From NCBI RefSeq assembly GCF_009870125.1, contig NC_046683.1, forward strand, positions 42,609,869-42,673,868: DNA of 64,000 nt, given 5' to 3'. Of this stretch, positions 49,101-59,800 are shown piece after piece (position 1 is the first letter of the stretch; the number at the start of each line of letters is the position of its first letter). This stretch comes from Drosophila pseudoobscura (taxonomy: Eukaryota; Arthropoda; Insecta; Diptera; Drosophilidae). The translations under genes and the position numbers were made by a program. Under the pieces are notes generated by a model, which worked only from the letters and a program-made list of their open reading frames with translations, made no database searches and had not been told where the DNA came from.

Positions 49101-49694
49101 TTCCGGAAGGCAGGCATCCTACTGACTCCGTCTGTAGTGCCCATCATCAAGATATTCGAGTGCAACGACAATGGCGGCGGCAAGGAGCAGGCCGTGGGAT
49201 ACAGCCTGGTGGAGACGAACGCCAACGGCGATGGCAGTGTCGACAACATTTCGCTCAACTCGGCCACCTGCAACTGCGGCAATGCCTCGCCCACCTCCAC
49301 GCTGCCCAGCTACAGTGCTGCCACAGCTGCCGCCATGGCCTTGGCGGCAGCTGCTGTTCCTCAGGTCATCGAACTGTCACCAGACCACCTGGCCTCGCTC
49401 TCCCAGAAGCGCCTCTCGCTGCAGATCTCATTCAATAATTCGGTTAGACGGCAATCGACGCGCTCAGGTGCCGCCTTGCGGAACAATTTGCTGCGTTCCC
49501 GGGCCGTAGGCAACACGGCCGGAATGGGTCCCATCGAAACCACTGTTACCGTGGCATCTGGACAAGGGCGTGAGGCCGGGCCCCAAATATTGCCCGCTCT
49601 GCATCGCTCCTCCTCCACTCTGTCGCTCTCGAATGAGCGCCAGCTGCTGGATCATCGCTTGCGGCATTTGCATCATCGCGGCTCGTTGTACTGA
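34156..49694 (+). CDS. comm2: Commissureless-family protein, probably Comm2
   Basis: Exon 1 is 34156-34702 and exon 2 is 48973-49694. The donor is AT|GTAAGT, the acceptor is ACATTTCAG and the junction is phase 1, giving 422 residues. Residues 1-150 lack a signal peptide and carry sequons at N9, N42, N48, N68, N89 and N100. A transmembrane helix spans about 151-173. The cytoplasmic tail has PPDY (199-202), LPSY (207-210) and LPTY (216-219) followed by DDAL. In this family the PY-type motifs recruit the Nedd4 ligase and direct Robo receptors to late endosomes, letting axons cross the midline. From memory, Comm itself has PPCY then LPSY with the same nine-residue spacing. The LPSY/LPTY variant here suggests the paralogue comm2, but comm is not excluded. 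The 14.3-kb intron contains an antisense zinc-finger gene. AATAAA at 49807. Confidence 0.78.
34703..41867 (+). other. First half of the comm-like intron, non-coding
   Basis: Contains a GA-rich tract at 35480-35520, a CT-rich tract at 38200-38250, TATG repeats near 37880-37910, CCAACCAA units near 39748-39778 and a CA run at 40615-40646. No coding frame is supported. The part next to 41868 is the probable 3' UTR of the antisense zinc-finger gene. Confidence 0.5.
40615..40646. repeat. CA dinucleotide microsatellite
   Basis: About 15 CA units with one CG interruption, lying in the large intron of the comm-like gene. Confidence 0.9.
41868..44631 (-). CDS. C2H2 zinc-finger protein nested in the comm-like intron
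   Basis: Three minus-strand exons: 44631-43378, 43309-42520 and 42466-41868 (1254+790+599 nt, phases consistent), giving 880 residues. The start is the ATG of MANVPVP. Acidic and poly-Ala stretches (about 36-90) precede an AT-hook-like RKPRGRPPG (about 124-132). Two isolated C2H2 fingers follow (C171-H192 and C247-H268), then a tandem array of seven from about residue 520 to 710, most joined by HTGE-type linkers; an intron splits the linker before the last finger. The tail is charged and coiled-coil-like (EKLQQKIAAQEKLLNDLKRS). It is probably a nuclear DNA-binding regulator; the target is unknown. It lies entirely inside the intron of the opposite-strand comm-like gene. DRE-like sites lie upstream. 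I did not assign a named ortholog. Confidence 0.88.
44997..45038. promoter_or_regulatory. DRE-like sites upstream of the zinc-finger gene
   Basis: CATCGATA at 44997-45004 and the palindrome ACATCGATGT at 45029-45038 lie about 370-400 bases upstream of the minus-strand start codon at 44631. Both contain the ATCGAT core of the DREF/BEAF-type element common in housekeeping Drosophila promoters. The role is inferred from motif and position. Confidence 0.5.
45039..48972 (+). other. Second half of the comm-like intron, non-coding
   Basis: Simple repeats: GGGTACGG units near 46480-46512, AGCAGGCG/AGCAGGTG units near 46590-46652, GGCGGC units near 47310-47340, and a CCCCAA run at 48228-48252. Many overlapping open frames at 46.8-47.8 kb arise from these repeats and poly-T tracts. 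No gene is supported. Confidence 0.5.
48228..48252. repeat. CCCCAA hexamer run
   Basis: Four to five tandem CCCCAA units in the comm-like intron. Related AACCCC units also occur near 13915-13945. Probably simple-sequence expansion. Confidence 0.85.
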
Positions 49695-50041
49695 GTGTGG
49701 CGTCTGAACATTCGTCAATTATTTTTTTTTGTTTTTTTTTTCTTATTCCCTACTCAAATGTACTCGTTGCACGTATCCACTGTTCTTAGACCTAAGCCAT
49801 AGAAACAATAAAAGAAATGCCCTTTTTTTATGAAGGTATTTGAAAAACGATCGCGGTTGTTGTCCACCATTGATGGATAGGACATGATATACTTGTTCAT
49901 TTGCAAGCTAATTTATTGGAAGTGTAATTGTAAGCAATCAATAACGGACCAGACCGAGTTGTCTTGGCAACAATACACTTTATTTATGGAAGCCAGCTTT
50001 TCCTTTTTTGCCACCGTTTCAAAGTTTGTTTATTGGCAAAT

Positions 50042-52023
50042 ATGAGCGGTACAACACGCACGGGTCTCGTTCCGACGCCCAAGAGACATGTGAAATTCTT
50101 CAAAAGGGTAAGGGGACTCAGCAAATTCATAGATAATACCAGTAGTTCTGCAGCAGCTATTGTTAACAGCGTAAGAATTATCATGCTGATGACTCGCGGA
50201 TGCTCAGATTTGAGGCCATTCCGATGCCACTTTCGCTGCGACCCTTCGGCGGACTGTTCAATCCCTTTGCCAAGGGCTGCTCCGTGCTGTGCAACCATCC
50301 AGCGCCATCCGGTGTGAAGGATGTCATAAATCAATTGAAAACATCTCTGGCCATCGAAGGAAAAAATCCCCAGGGTGGCAAGGAAAAGCCAGGGAAAGTG
50401 GCTGATGAAGACCAGCTAGAGCCGCACGAAACGGACAACATCCCCGAAGATCTATTCCGGCGCTATGCTGAGACGGATTCCCGTCCAATGACGCCAACTC
50501 CAACGGTGACCAGTATCCACACAAGGACCAGTGCTGGCTCCTTTTACCGTCGTTGCATCACCCCCGAATGGGGCAAGCACGAGAACATCAAGAGAAAGAA
50601 AATCATATTGGATCTCAGGCGATCGCACTCCCAGGAGACGCTGTACTGGAAGCCCAGCTCGGAGCTCACCCAGAGCGGCTTGGAGGAGGATAAAAAGCCC
50701 AGAAGCGCCGGGGCCAATGCCCATGAGGACAAGAGGCCCAGGCGACAGCAGTCCAACGAGCAGCGACCCAAGTCATCTCTGGCCACTGCCAACCTAGCAC
50801 CAGGAGTGGATCCCATCGGTGGGCTGGAGGGCGAGCCCAAGACCTGCATCAATGAGCACGAATTGAGCGACGAGGATGTGCGCAGGGGTAAAAAGCGCAA
50901 AAAGTTAAAGCCAACTCAGGGTAGGTGTATCCAGTCGGGAAATCCATAGTGTGTGTTATTTTCAGAGCGTACTTCCCTTTAGCCACCACCACCTTTCACT
51001 TGAGCGAGGATCCGGAGACACAAGTAGCCGCCCTGGGACCAGACTCACTCAATCCCAGCACTAGACCCAGTCTGATTCCCAATTCGGTGAGTCTGCTGCC
51101 AAAGGATAAGCGAGAGAGTGAACGGGAGCCGATCCTCCTGAAGGGAAGTTTCCTCACAGACGAAGCCTTTCAGGCCCTGAAAACCGATTTGGATGTCGAT
51201 TTGATAGAGAATACTTTTGGCCGATATGTATGTACATACAATACTGGTTGTGCTACCTATGTAGGTCCATATATACACGTTTATTTTGTCTATAGCTCAA
51301 TCGTGCTCTAAGAGAAGCCATCAAGTATATGCCCCCCAAGCACAAGATTGTTCAAAAGGCCCCTGAGGATAATCACTCCGCCGAAAGTACGTCTAAGATG
51401 CCACGCAAGTTCTCCAAATCGGCCACAAGGTTCGATGTGCCCATGGATCTCTCCGTGATAAACGGTCGGTTAGAGATAAGCCCTTTGAACCCAACTCCAT
51501 CTAACTTGAGTCCTCCCCAGCCATGACCCCATGGGATTACTTGAGCAAATACGTGTGGGTCTCCCAGCAGCGTAAGCAGCTCTACAAGCGCGTCTTTCTT
51601 AAATATTTGAGCCGATGCGAAGAGCCGGAGAGCGACCTGCCCGCCATGGGCATTGATGACATGGCTCTGACGGAATATAGGTACAAGGAGCGCACACTAC
51701 TCTGGCAGAGCTTGCCTCAAGCTCTCGAGGATGTTCTAGAGTTTCACGGCACCGAGAAAAATGTTCGTAATACACTCAATATGCTGGGGTATGAGCATGA
51801 CCAGAAAGGAACCGTTGAGTTGGACTTTCGTGCCTGGTGCGGCATTGTGTCGTTTGCTGAACGATTGGCGCTGGCCGATGATTCAGGATCGGATGATTCA
51901 TGCGACGAATTGGAAAAAGCGGATTTCAACAGTATGGAGCAGATAATGCACCAATTCAATGTGCCAGACAAATTGGCTAAAATCTTTAGTGTAATTCGCA
52001 AAACGCATAAAATAAAATATTAA
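50042..52023 (+). CDS. Uncharacterised five-exon protein, 577 residues
   Basis: Exons are 50042-50107, 50170-50920, 50983-51227, 51296-51464 and 51521-52023. All four introns are short (56-68 bp), typical of Drosophila, and phases agree throughout (66+751+245+169+503 nt). The acceptor of intron 1 must be the TTAACAG at 50163-50169, because the later GCTCAG would place a stop in frame. No signal peptide, membrane segment or known domain was recognised. The middle is rich in Lys/Arg/Ser and probably disordered. The C-terminal third (from MTPWDYLSKYV) looks folded and ends with an acidic patch (DDSGSDDSCDELE) before a helical tail. It starts about 350 bases after the end of the comm-like gene and is followed after 480 bases by the phosducin-like gene. 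Function unknown. Confidence 0.82.
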
Positions 52024-52054
52024 ATTTAACGGTCGGAAAGTGCAATTCGCTTGG

Positions 52055-52405
52055 TATCGATGTACCACAGTATCGATGAATGAACCAATAATAGCGTACG
52101 TTAATTGGGGTGAACTGGTTCATGGAACGAGTTTTGCTATTCGATACATGCAATGTTTTTAAATATCAAAATAAATTGAATTAAAATTAAATTAGCTTCG
52201 ATGGGAGATGTAGCGTTCGACTCTCTTTTGGTCGCGCCACGTCCAAAGTCAGCCCAGCAGCGCATTTTAATGTGTTCGTGTAAGCCGGTTCGAGCCGAAC
52301 GCCTAGGCCCTATGGGAGATGCCGCAGAAAATTCTGCGGGTACGTTTTCCCTTGTACTGTATGGTTAGTGCAATCACCTTAAAGCGCTCTAAACATAAAT
52401 CGATA
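52055..52405. promoter_or_regulatory. DRE-like sites upstream of the phosducin-like gene
   Basis: TATCGATG at 52055-52062 and again at 52071-52078, plus AATCGATA at 52398-52405, lie between the previous stop codon and the phosducin-like ATG at 52506. These match or nearly match the DRE core. A short inverted repeat, CCGCAGAA-AA-TTCTGCGG, lies near 52322-52339. Promoter function is inferred. Confidence 0.45.
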
Positions 52406-52505
52406 TCGGTTCATTTGCACCATCTGGTTCAGGAAATATAACAAAATATATGTTTTATCATCCCTATAAGTTCTCTAATTGAATTAAAATCACAAACATT
52501 ACGCC

Positions 52506-53336
52506 ATGGCCACTTTGGAGGATAAATTATTAGGAGAGAAGCTGGAGTACTATTGCAGCAGCAGCGAGGGCGAAGACAATGACCACGATGGTGATGATGA
52601 GAAAGATGCAGGCAGGAAAGGAGCCGCAGGAGGCCTGACTATTAACACGGATCCGGATGCAGCACCTGCGGGGGGCTTTCGTCAACAGGGATCTACCAAT
52701 ACCGGACCCAAGGGTGTTGTCAAGGATTGGCAGCGTTTCAAGCAACTGGAAGCCGAGCGTCGCGATGAAACGGAGCGTCAACGTCTGGCCCTGGCCAAAA
52801 AACTGAGCATGACTACGGCCACAACCGCTGAAGATGAGGAGCGCAAGCGTCAGGAGGAATTGGACGACGAACTGTCGGAGCTGATGAGCGAAGACTTCTT
52901 GCAACAGTACCAGAAGCAACGAATGGCCGAAATGCTCCGTCAAACGGGACACAATCAACAGTTCGGAAAGGTGCAGCAACTGAGCACCCACGGGGAGTTT
53001 CTGGCCTGCGTGGAGCAGGAGAACAAGCATACGACAATCATCATACACATCTATGAGAAAAGCCTGGCGGCCTGCAGTACGCTTAACAAGTGCCTTGAGA
53101 GCTTGGCCAGCGATTATCCGTCCATTAAGTTTGCCAAAATATGTAGCTCTGTGGCCGGAATGAGCAGGGACTTCCGTACAAAAGGACTTCCGGCCCTGCT
53201 GGTGTACAAAGCCCAGGCGGTAGTTGGAAACTTTGTGCGCTTAACCGACGATCTGAGCGACGACTTTTTTGCCTCCGACGTCGAAAGTTTTCTCATCGAA
53301 CACGGAATCATAGTGGATAGGGCTCTATACAGCTAA
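52506..53336 (+). CDS. CG7650: Phosducin-like protein 1 (PDCL/PhLP1), CG7650 ortholog
   Basis: An intronless frame of 276 residues, close to the roughly 300 of vertebrate PDCL. The N-terminus MATLEDKLLGEKLEYY with an acidic SSSEGED stretch matches human PDCL, where the corresponding serines 18-20 are casein-kinase-2 targets. The Gbeta-gamma-binding helix is recognisable as TGPKGVVKDWQRFKQLE (about 66-82), followed by a charged helical segment and EFLQQY-type sequence (DFLQQYQKQRM, about 130-140). The C-terminal thioredoxin-like domain (about 150-276) includes IIIHIYEKS, GLPALLVYK and NFVRLTDDLSDDFFASDVESFL. The family works with the CCT chaperonin to assemble G-protein beta-gamma dimers in the cytosol. 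The ATG follows a DRE-containing region. AATAAA lies near 53818. The fly name CG7650 is from memory. Confidence 0.93.
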   Translation: MATLEDKLLGEKLEYYCSSSEGEDNDHDGDDEKDAGRKGAAGGLTINTDPDAAPAGGFRQQGSTNTGPKGVVKDWQRFKQLEAERRDETERQRLALAKKLSMTTATTAEDEERKRQEELDDELSELMSEDFLQQYQKQRMAEMLRQTGHNQQFGKVQQLSTHGEFLACVEQENKHTTIIIHIYEKSLAACSTLNKCLESLASDYPSIKFAKICSSVAGMSRDFRTKGLPALLVYKAQAVVGNFVRLTDDLSDDFFASDVESFLIEHGIIVDRALYS

Positions 53337-55403
53337 GAGATCTAACCAAATCAAAATAACCAAATATGTGTTCTTAAGGATAGCATTTAGGAGAGAACTT
53401 AAGCAAGACGCGCCCGCAAGTTGTATGCAATTTAAATGTTTATTTTTCCCATTCAATAATTAGTTACATTATATGTATGATTCTTTTCTCTTTCTTTTTT
53501 GTGTACGGGATATTAGGTGCAACTTTCACGAAATCAAAATAGAAAGAAGAAAAAAATATATATAAAAAATATTTGAGAAATCTATTCGAATCTTTTCAGA
53601 TTGAAATTTTATGGAGCAGATCCTGTACACTTACGTAGCATATATGTATGTATATCTGTATCCCTCCTATCATTAACAATACAATTTATATAATACATAT
53701 TTAATTATATTTAGTGGCTAATGAATGTACTTCACTCCGATTCGTACTCTGTAAGATTTATACATCCATATACACATAGATTGTATATTTTATAGCTTAT
53801 AGCCTACCATACACAGCAATAAAAATGATGTGGATATCATAGGTTGTTTTTTTTTTTAGCCTAGTCAACAAATTGGTGTTTTTTGGATTTCTCATTCCTT
53901 TGTTTTCGGCAATGTTTAGCGCTCTAAGTTTATATTGTACATATAAATATAATGGAACGTTTCATACTATGTATGAAGAGGCCAAAGAAATTATTTTTTA
54001 ATTTTCCGCTTCTTTAACCAACAATAAGTCTACGTAAATTCAAATCAACACACACATAGTGGCCAAACACAGCGAGGAAAATGTTACATCTCATCTCTCT
54101 TTTTAACATTATAAAGAATTTTTCATTGTGTTTGAAAAGTTCTTCAAGCTAGAGAGAGGGCAAGTGGAATTTTTTGATGTGAGCAGTCCAGGGGGACTTG
54201 CCATGAACCGCATACTTGGTTTTGATCTAAAACTACTAATAGTCGTAGAGGATTCGCTGAGTTCTATACAGCATGGAATTATCTTGGTTGTTGTTGTTGT
54301 TGTTGTTCTTGTGGTTGTTGTATCTATTTGATTGTTCCGCGGTGGAGCAATGCCATCAAATCGTATAATACTTATGTACATAAATAAATGTATTGCATGT
54401 CTCTTGGACACACAGACACCTACGTATGTATATTGTGTATATATGTATGTTTGTACACATAGCAATATATAAACGATGACAAAATTCAAATATTGGCATT
54501 ACACATTGTTCTCGTTAAGCAGTTACAAGTATAATTTGAAAACGCTTATTCAGATTTAAATGCTAACATATGTTGTTATAATCCTTTCAAGAATTATTAT
54601 AGAGGTAAAATATATATTCGATTGGTTTGCTCTGCTTTTCTCACTTATTCGTATCAAAAATGTATGTAAATCTGTTATGTGGCTTTTGATTGAGTTTTGA
54701 GGAGCTTCATTCAATTGATTTAATTCGATTTGAAGAGCTTAGACATTATAATATTGGAATTATATTCAGTTAGGAAAGCCAGTCACGAAATCGACTGGCT
54801 CGATTGTTCAGATGATATATGTATGTATCTATACGAGTAGTTTAGACATGCTTCTTGCGTCGTTGTTTCGGTTTGCGATCAGGTGTAAAGTATTCGTTTG
54901 ACAATGATTAAGTTTCAGTGAGTTTCCTTTTGGTAACAACAGAATATCAGAATCGAATCAATCAATTTACAAACAAAATGAACGTTCACTAAAATTTGGC
55001 AATTTTTTGCAATGTATTGTTAGTTTCAGTTATAGTAGATATTGGTTTTGCTTCCAGTTTTGTTGGTTTGTTTAACTAAAGAAAATCAGCCTTTTCTTGC
55101 ATACACAATAAATATATATAATTATCATTATCTAATATATGAGATGTATGCATGTATGTGCTTAAGTTGGAAGTATACATACGCACAGATGCATACATAC
55201 ATACATATATAAAAAAAATTTGTATTTTCTAATGTAAAGTTTCAATTTAAAATCGTTAGACCTAAACCTAGTTGTAGCTGTTGAGGGGATGAGGTGTCGG
55301 TATCGGTATCGGTGTCGGTGTCGTTGTCCTAATCCTCCCCCTGATTCTTATCTTGTTGCTAGTCCTGTTCCTATTCCTGTGCCTGTTCCTATTCCTGTTC
55401 CTG
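53337..55403. other. Convergent 3' region, non-coding
   Basis: The plus-strand phosducin-like gene and the minus-strand gene at 55.4-62.5 kb converge here, so most of this is probably their 3' UTRs. It is AT-rich with TATG/TACA repeats, a GTT run at 54287-54320, and GGTATC/GGTGTC and CCTGTTCCTATT units at 55293-55406. Both strands are open over about 54109-54290, but no splice linkage supports either frame. Confidence 0.5.
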
Positions 55404-55861
55404 TTACAGCCGGGGCGGTTTGAAGCTCAGTGTAGTGCTGCACTCGACCCCCAGCTGGTGCTCCAGTGTGTCCATCCTGACGCCGTTTCCATCACTGCCG
55501 CCACACTCTGCTATGGAATTCCGCACCGACGACGGCTGCTCGGCGGCCGGCAAAAGGCCCACCATCAGAAGCGGCCTGTTCAGTGCCTGATTGACGCTGG
55601 CTGATGTCCCTATTCCCGGTCCAGATCCGGCGGTCAACTGATCACTGCCCAGGCTATTGCTACTGTTGCTCTGACTATTGCCGCCGATCTGCTTCTCCTT
55701 GTTCCGTCGCAGCGAGGATCGGTACTGGCGTGGCACATTAATGAGCAGGCGCCGTGTGGGATTGTGCTGGCCGCCGAGACTGGAGTTGACGTTGCTGGCA
55801 TGGGGACGACGGGAGGCATACTGTATGGACTCGGCGCTGTTACTCAAACGGATGTTGCCAA
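55404..55861 (-). CDS. Probable alternative terminal exon of the 56.9-62.5 kb gene
   Basis: Following the acceptor TCGATCAG (just above 55861), a phase-1 reading gives about 151 residues: VGNIRLSNSAESIQYASRRP, a basic RRLLINVPRQYRSSLRRNKEKQ segment, a Ser/Asn/Gly-rich stretch, and a last part ending LSFKPPRL before TAA. The composition is clearly coding. The adjoining upstream exon should end in phase 1, but no strong phase-1 donor was found; weak GTAGTT and GTAACA donors exist within 56866-57822. It could instead belong to a separate small gene. Function unknown. Confidence 0.5.
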
Positions 55862-56865
55862 CTGATCGAGTTACAGCAGGGACAGAGAAGAGAGGAAAAT
55901 AATATTTATTGATCAGTATCGTTTGATTCAGCGACAGGAAATAAAAGATTGTTGCTTGTTCTTGTGGCGGTTGCAATGCAAGTTGCCGTCGTAATGATTG
56001 AATTGATTGTTGCTGCCGTGATTGCTGGTTGGTTATGTTTGGGGCGATCCGAAAACAACACAGAAACGAAGACTCATTTGAACAAAAATCCGAGAACAAG
56101 CGAAGAGACACAAAACTTGGTTAGTACACAAAACAAATTTTTAAAAACCACAATAATTACAATATATTGGTGTACATATGTATGTATGTATGTGTGTGTT
56201 TATAAAGTGTGCCACATGTAAAACAACACAAAAAGCTTTCAAAGTTTCTCCTTTGGTATACACAGTATAAATAAATACATTAATTTATTAATAAAAAAAG
56301 CAAACACACAAAAAGCAAAAAATAATGGAAGTGATCGCTACATACACAGACAAGGAAACTCCTTAAAACATTACACAATGTTTAAACAGAATAATAAATT
56401 AAACAACTAAATTAAAACCAATATTTAAATAGTAAATTACAAAATTAAGTAATACGGTTGCAAGTAAGTGTTATTCAATACTCGAAAATTGCTTGCAACG
56501 GGGAAATCGGTTAACATGTACGGGAAATCGGTTTATGTAAAGAGAAGCCCGGGATATGATTTATTTTCTCCGACTTGTTGGCTTCCATTCGAATAAACGT
56601 TCAACTCCACGTGGATTGCATGTCCGTGGCTTTTTTTAATTCCTCCGAAGTAACACACAACAAATATAAATAAATTAGTTTTCGATTTCTGGATCGTTTA
56701 AATGTATGTATGTATGTATGAATGTATGTATATATGAATGTACATATAGCATTAGTATGGTCATAAGCAAAAGTCATTATCTTCAAATGGATTCAAATGG
56801 ATGCAATTGGTAGCCACAAAACACAAGACATTCCATTTTTGTTTCTCTCCTTATCCTCTTCTTTT

Positions 56866-59800
56866 TTAAAACAAAAAATCTAAAACATTGAAAATGACAG
56901 TGGCAAAGTTGTTGTTGTTACTGCTCGTGTGGTTGCCGTTGCTGCTGCTGTTGTTGTTGTTGCTGAGCCGACTGACACTACGCCGGGAAAGGGGCATTGT
57001 GGAGGAGGACTGCTCCTCAAAGGATTGATACAGTGAGGAGCTGTTGCTGACCAGTCGCTGCCGCTGTCGCTGACGATGAAGCTGTCGTGGCACAGACATG
57101 GGCGTGGAGTGGCGCAACAGCAGCAGCGACTGGCGCGGCTCCTTGTGCTGCTGCAGCTCATGGGCCTGCAGTGTGTGGAGCCGGCCCCCATCCAACGAAT
57201 CGCAGTCGCTGTCCTCCTCAGCCAGAACAACAACCGCAGCAGCGGGGACAGGTCGGTTGGTGGTGCTGCTGGTCAAGCATTGTGTCGAGTAGTAGCATGA
57301 ATGGTTGAGCGGTTCGTGTAGAGAGAAGGCGTGTCTGGGCACCGCCAGGTGGTCGCTGCTGTTAGTGTTGGTGAGTCCAGCGATATAACTACCCGAATTG
57401 ACATCAAGCAGCAGGCGACGGGGCTGCTGCTGTTGTGGATGCAGATGCAGATGCGAGTGCGGATGCTGCTGAGGGGGCCTTAGAAGGCCTTTGGAATGTA
57501 TATGTTGCTGCTGCTGCTCCCTCTGATGGCCGTAGCTATCTTCGGTGTCCATCATGTCGCCCCAGAGCTGCTCCTGTGGGGATTCATGCTCCTGCTGCTG
57601 CCTGCGATAGAAGTGATAGAGCAGCGCCGCCTGGTTCCGGTCCCCGTCCGCATGGGCCTGGCGCATGTCCCGGGTGCTGCCGCCACCCAAGTAACCAGCG
57701 GCGGCGGCAAGGCAGCAGTCGCTGCACGTGTCCGCCGGCATCTGCAGTGAGACGACCGCATCCCGAGGCCCCAGGAACCACTCGGAGCGGGTGCGCATTC
57801 GGGCGGTTTGGCGTTCATGGACCTAACATTTCAGTTTTTCGGTTCGGTTTTGCACCCATTTTTTCGATTCGGTTTTCATTTGTGGTTGTTGTTGTTGTTG
57901 TTGTTGTGTTGTTGTACAGTTGTTGTTATAGTTGTGGGGGAAGACGTGGGGGGGGATTCAAAATGATCACATTAGAGTTATTGGCAATTAAGAATGTTCT
58001 TTTCTAACTATCGGAATTCATTTTTTCACTTAACTATAAATTACTTTAAATACAAAACAAAACAAAAAGAACCAAAAAGTTTAAGAAAAAACCAAAAATG
58101 TATTAAGAAACGAAAAGACTTTAACAATATTTTAAATTTAAATTATGCAATGTATGTATTTATGTAAATAAAATATAGCAGAATCAGCGCAGTGGAAATA
58201 AGTGCAGGATTGTCAAAATACAGTACGTATTTTTGTAAAACAGGGAAGGAAAAAAAACCATACATATAGAAGCACTAGGGGTATTTTTGCAATCATAGAA
58301 AAGCTGAACACACTCACAGTGAATACCCCTGACGTGCTAATGATTTAACCAGGCACAGGCACATTTTTAAGAAGAAAAGCGCTTGGATTGCATTGGATCT
58401 CAGGGTGAAAAAATGATACTGTTTAAGCGCAAGCAACACTTAGTAAATAGATTCGGGGGAAAAGTAGGATAATTACAAGTTGGATCGTGTTTTGTAGATG
58501 CTGCATGACATTGGTTATTCGAAAACTTAAATTAATTTGGTTAAATATTAAACTATTTATGTATATGGGTGTCGCGGGGTGCCTCAAACAGATCAAAACC
58601 ATGTTAGAGACGCCACAAATAGCAGTCAACTAGATCTACATAGGCAGGAAAACAAAATCCAAAACTACATACGTGCAGCGTAACGTAATAATAATACAAA
58701 TACAAAAATAATAGTAGGTAGTTAAGGTAACAAAAACATTTGGAGTCAACTTAAGGTTTAAGGTAGGAACAAAACATTTACAAACTAATTAGGTGGTTAA
58801 GTGGTTGCTTGTGATACGAACACTAGAACTTCTTGTTTAACACTAGAAAATCAATATCTAAGACGTCTAATGTACAATTTTTGAGCTACTGCTGTGGATA
58901 CATATTTGTGTAAGGTGTATTAATTATATCTGATTATATTTGACCCAGACAGGAGGCTTTTACTTGGTCCCTTTAAGTTTAGTACGATTAAAGTAGATCC
59001 CAACTGATACTTTTGGAGTGCTCATGTTAGGGATGGAAATGTAATATGTAACAGACACTAACATAGATCGCTCTCCGTCGGAAAGACATTCAAATGTTCC
59101 CTAGATAGCAGAGTCCCGCCAATGTATGTTCGTGTATGCATTCCCTATATGCCTCGAACCCTTCAAACATTATACATATGTATATACAAAAGAACAGTTC
59201 TGTACAGTAATCGGTAATTCACTTGAGAGCAAACTTACAGCCAATAATTGTCTTAGCCCAATGGTCGCCTTGAACAAACTCATTTTTGTATCTTGCAGGC
59301 TTTAGGTTTTAGCACTCGTTTTTTATTTAGTGAAAATATGTCTTTGGGCATAGGTAAAGTGGGTTTATAAAATGGTATTGTATTTCATGTTTCGGTTGAG
59401 ATAGTTACACATTTTTGTTTAGTTTTGTAAGTAATTCTCGTTTCGTCTAAGAAAAACTGAATTGAAAAATCAAATATTATAAATGGGAAAACGGAAAAAC
59501 TGATAATCGGGTAATCGGGTAGTCGGAAACTTCAGATACGTTTATAATTAATTAATTGTGTTTACAGAGTTTCGGTTTTTTTTGTTTGTGGAAAATTAAT
59601 GTTGCGTTGCTTGTTGCATGGTATTTTTGTTGTACCGTTCTCAGAAGCTTTAAGTGCGTTTCATATGGCTTACAATAATGAATATGTAAGTTAGGTTTTG
59701 TGGTGTGGTTTTATTTGTTTGTTTGTTTGTTTGCTTGTTCTTGTTGTTGTGTGAGTATTGTAGTTATTGTTGTTGCTTTGGCAGGCGGAAAACGTGTGAT

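Noticed and set aside
48866-49438. 190-codon plus-strand frame overlapping comm2 exon 2
   Set aside because: Alternate frame of the exon encoding the LPSY/LPTY motifs.
54109-54331. Open frames on both strands in the convergent 3' region
   Set aside because: Neither has a proper start or a pyrimidine-rich acceptor; part is a GTT run.
57435-58007. 190-codon plus-strand frame
   Set aside because: It is antisense to the poly-Gln/His exon of the minus-strand gene, whose splice sites and phase agree.
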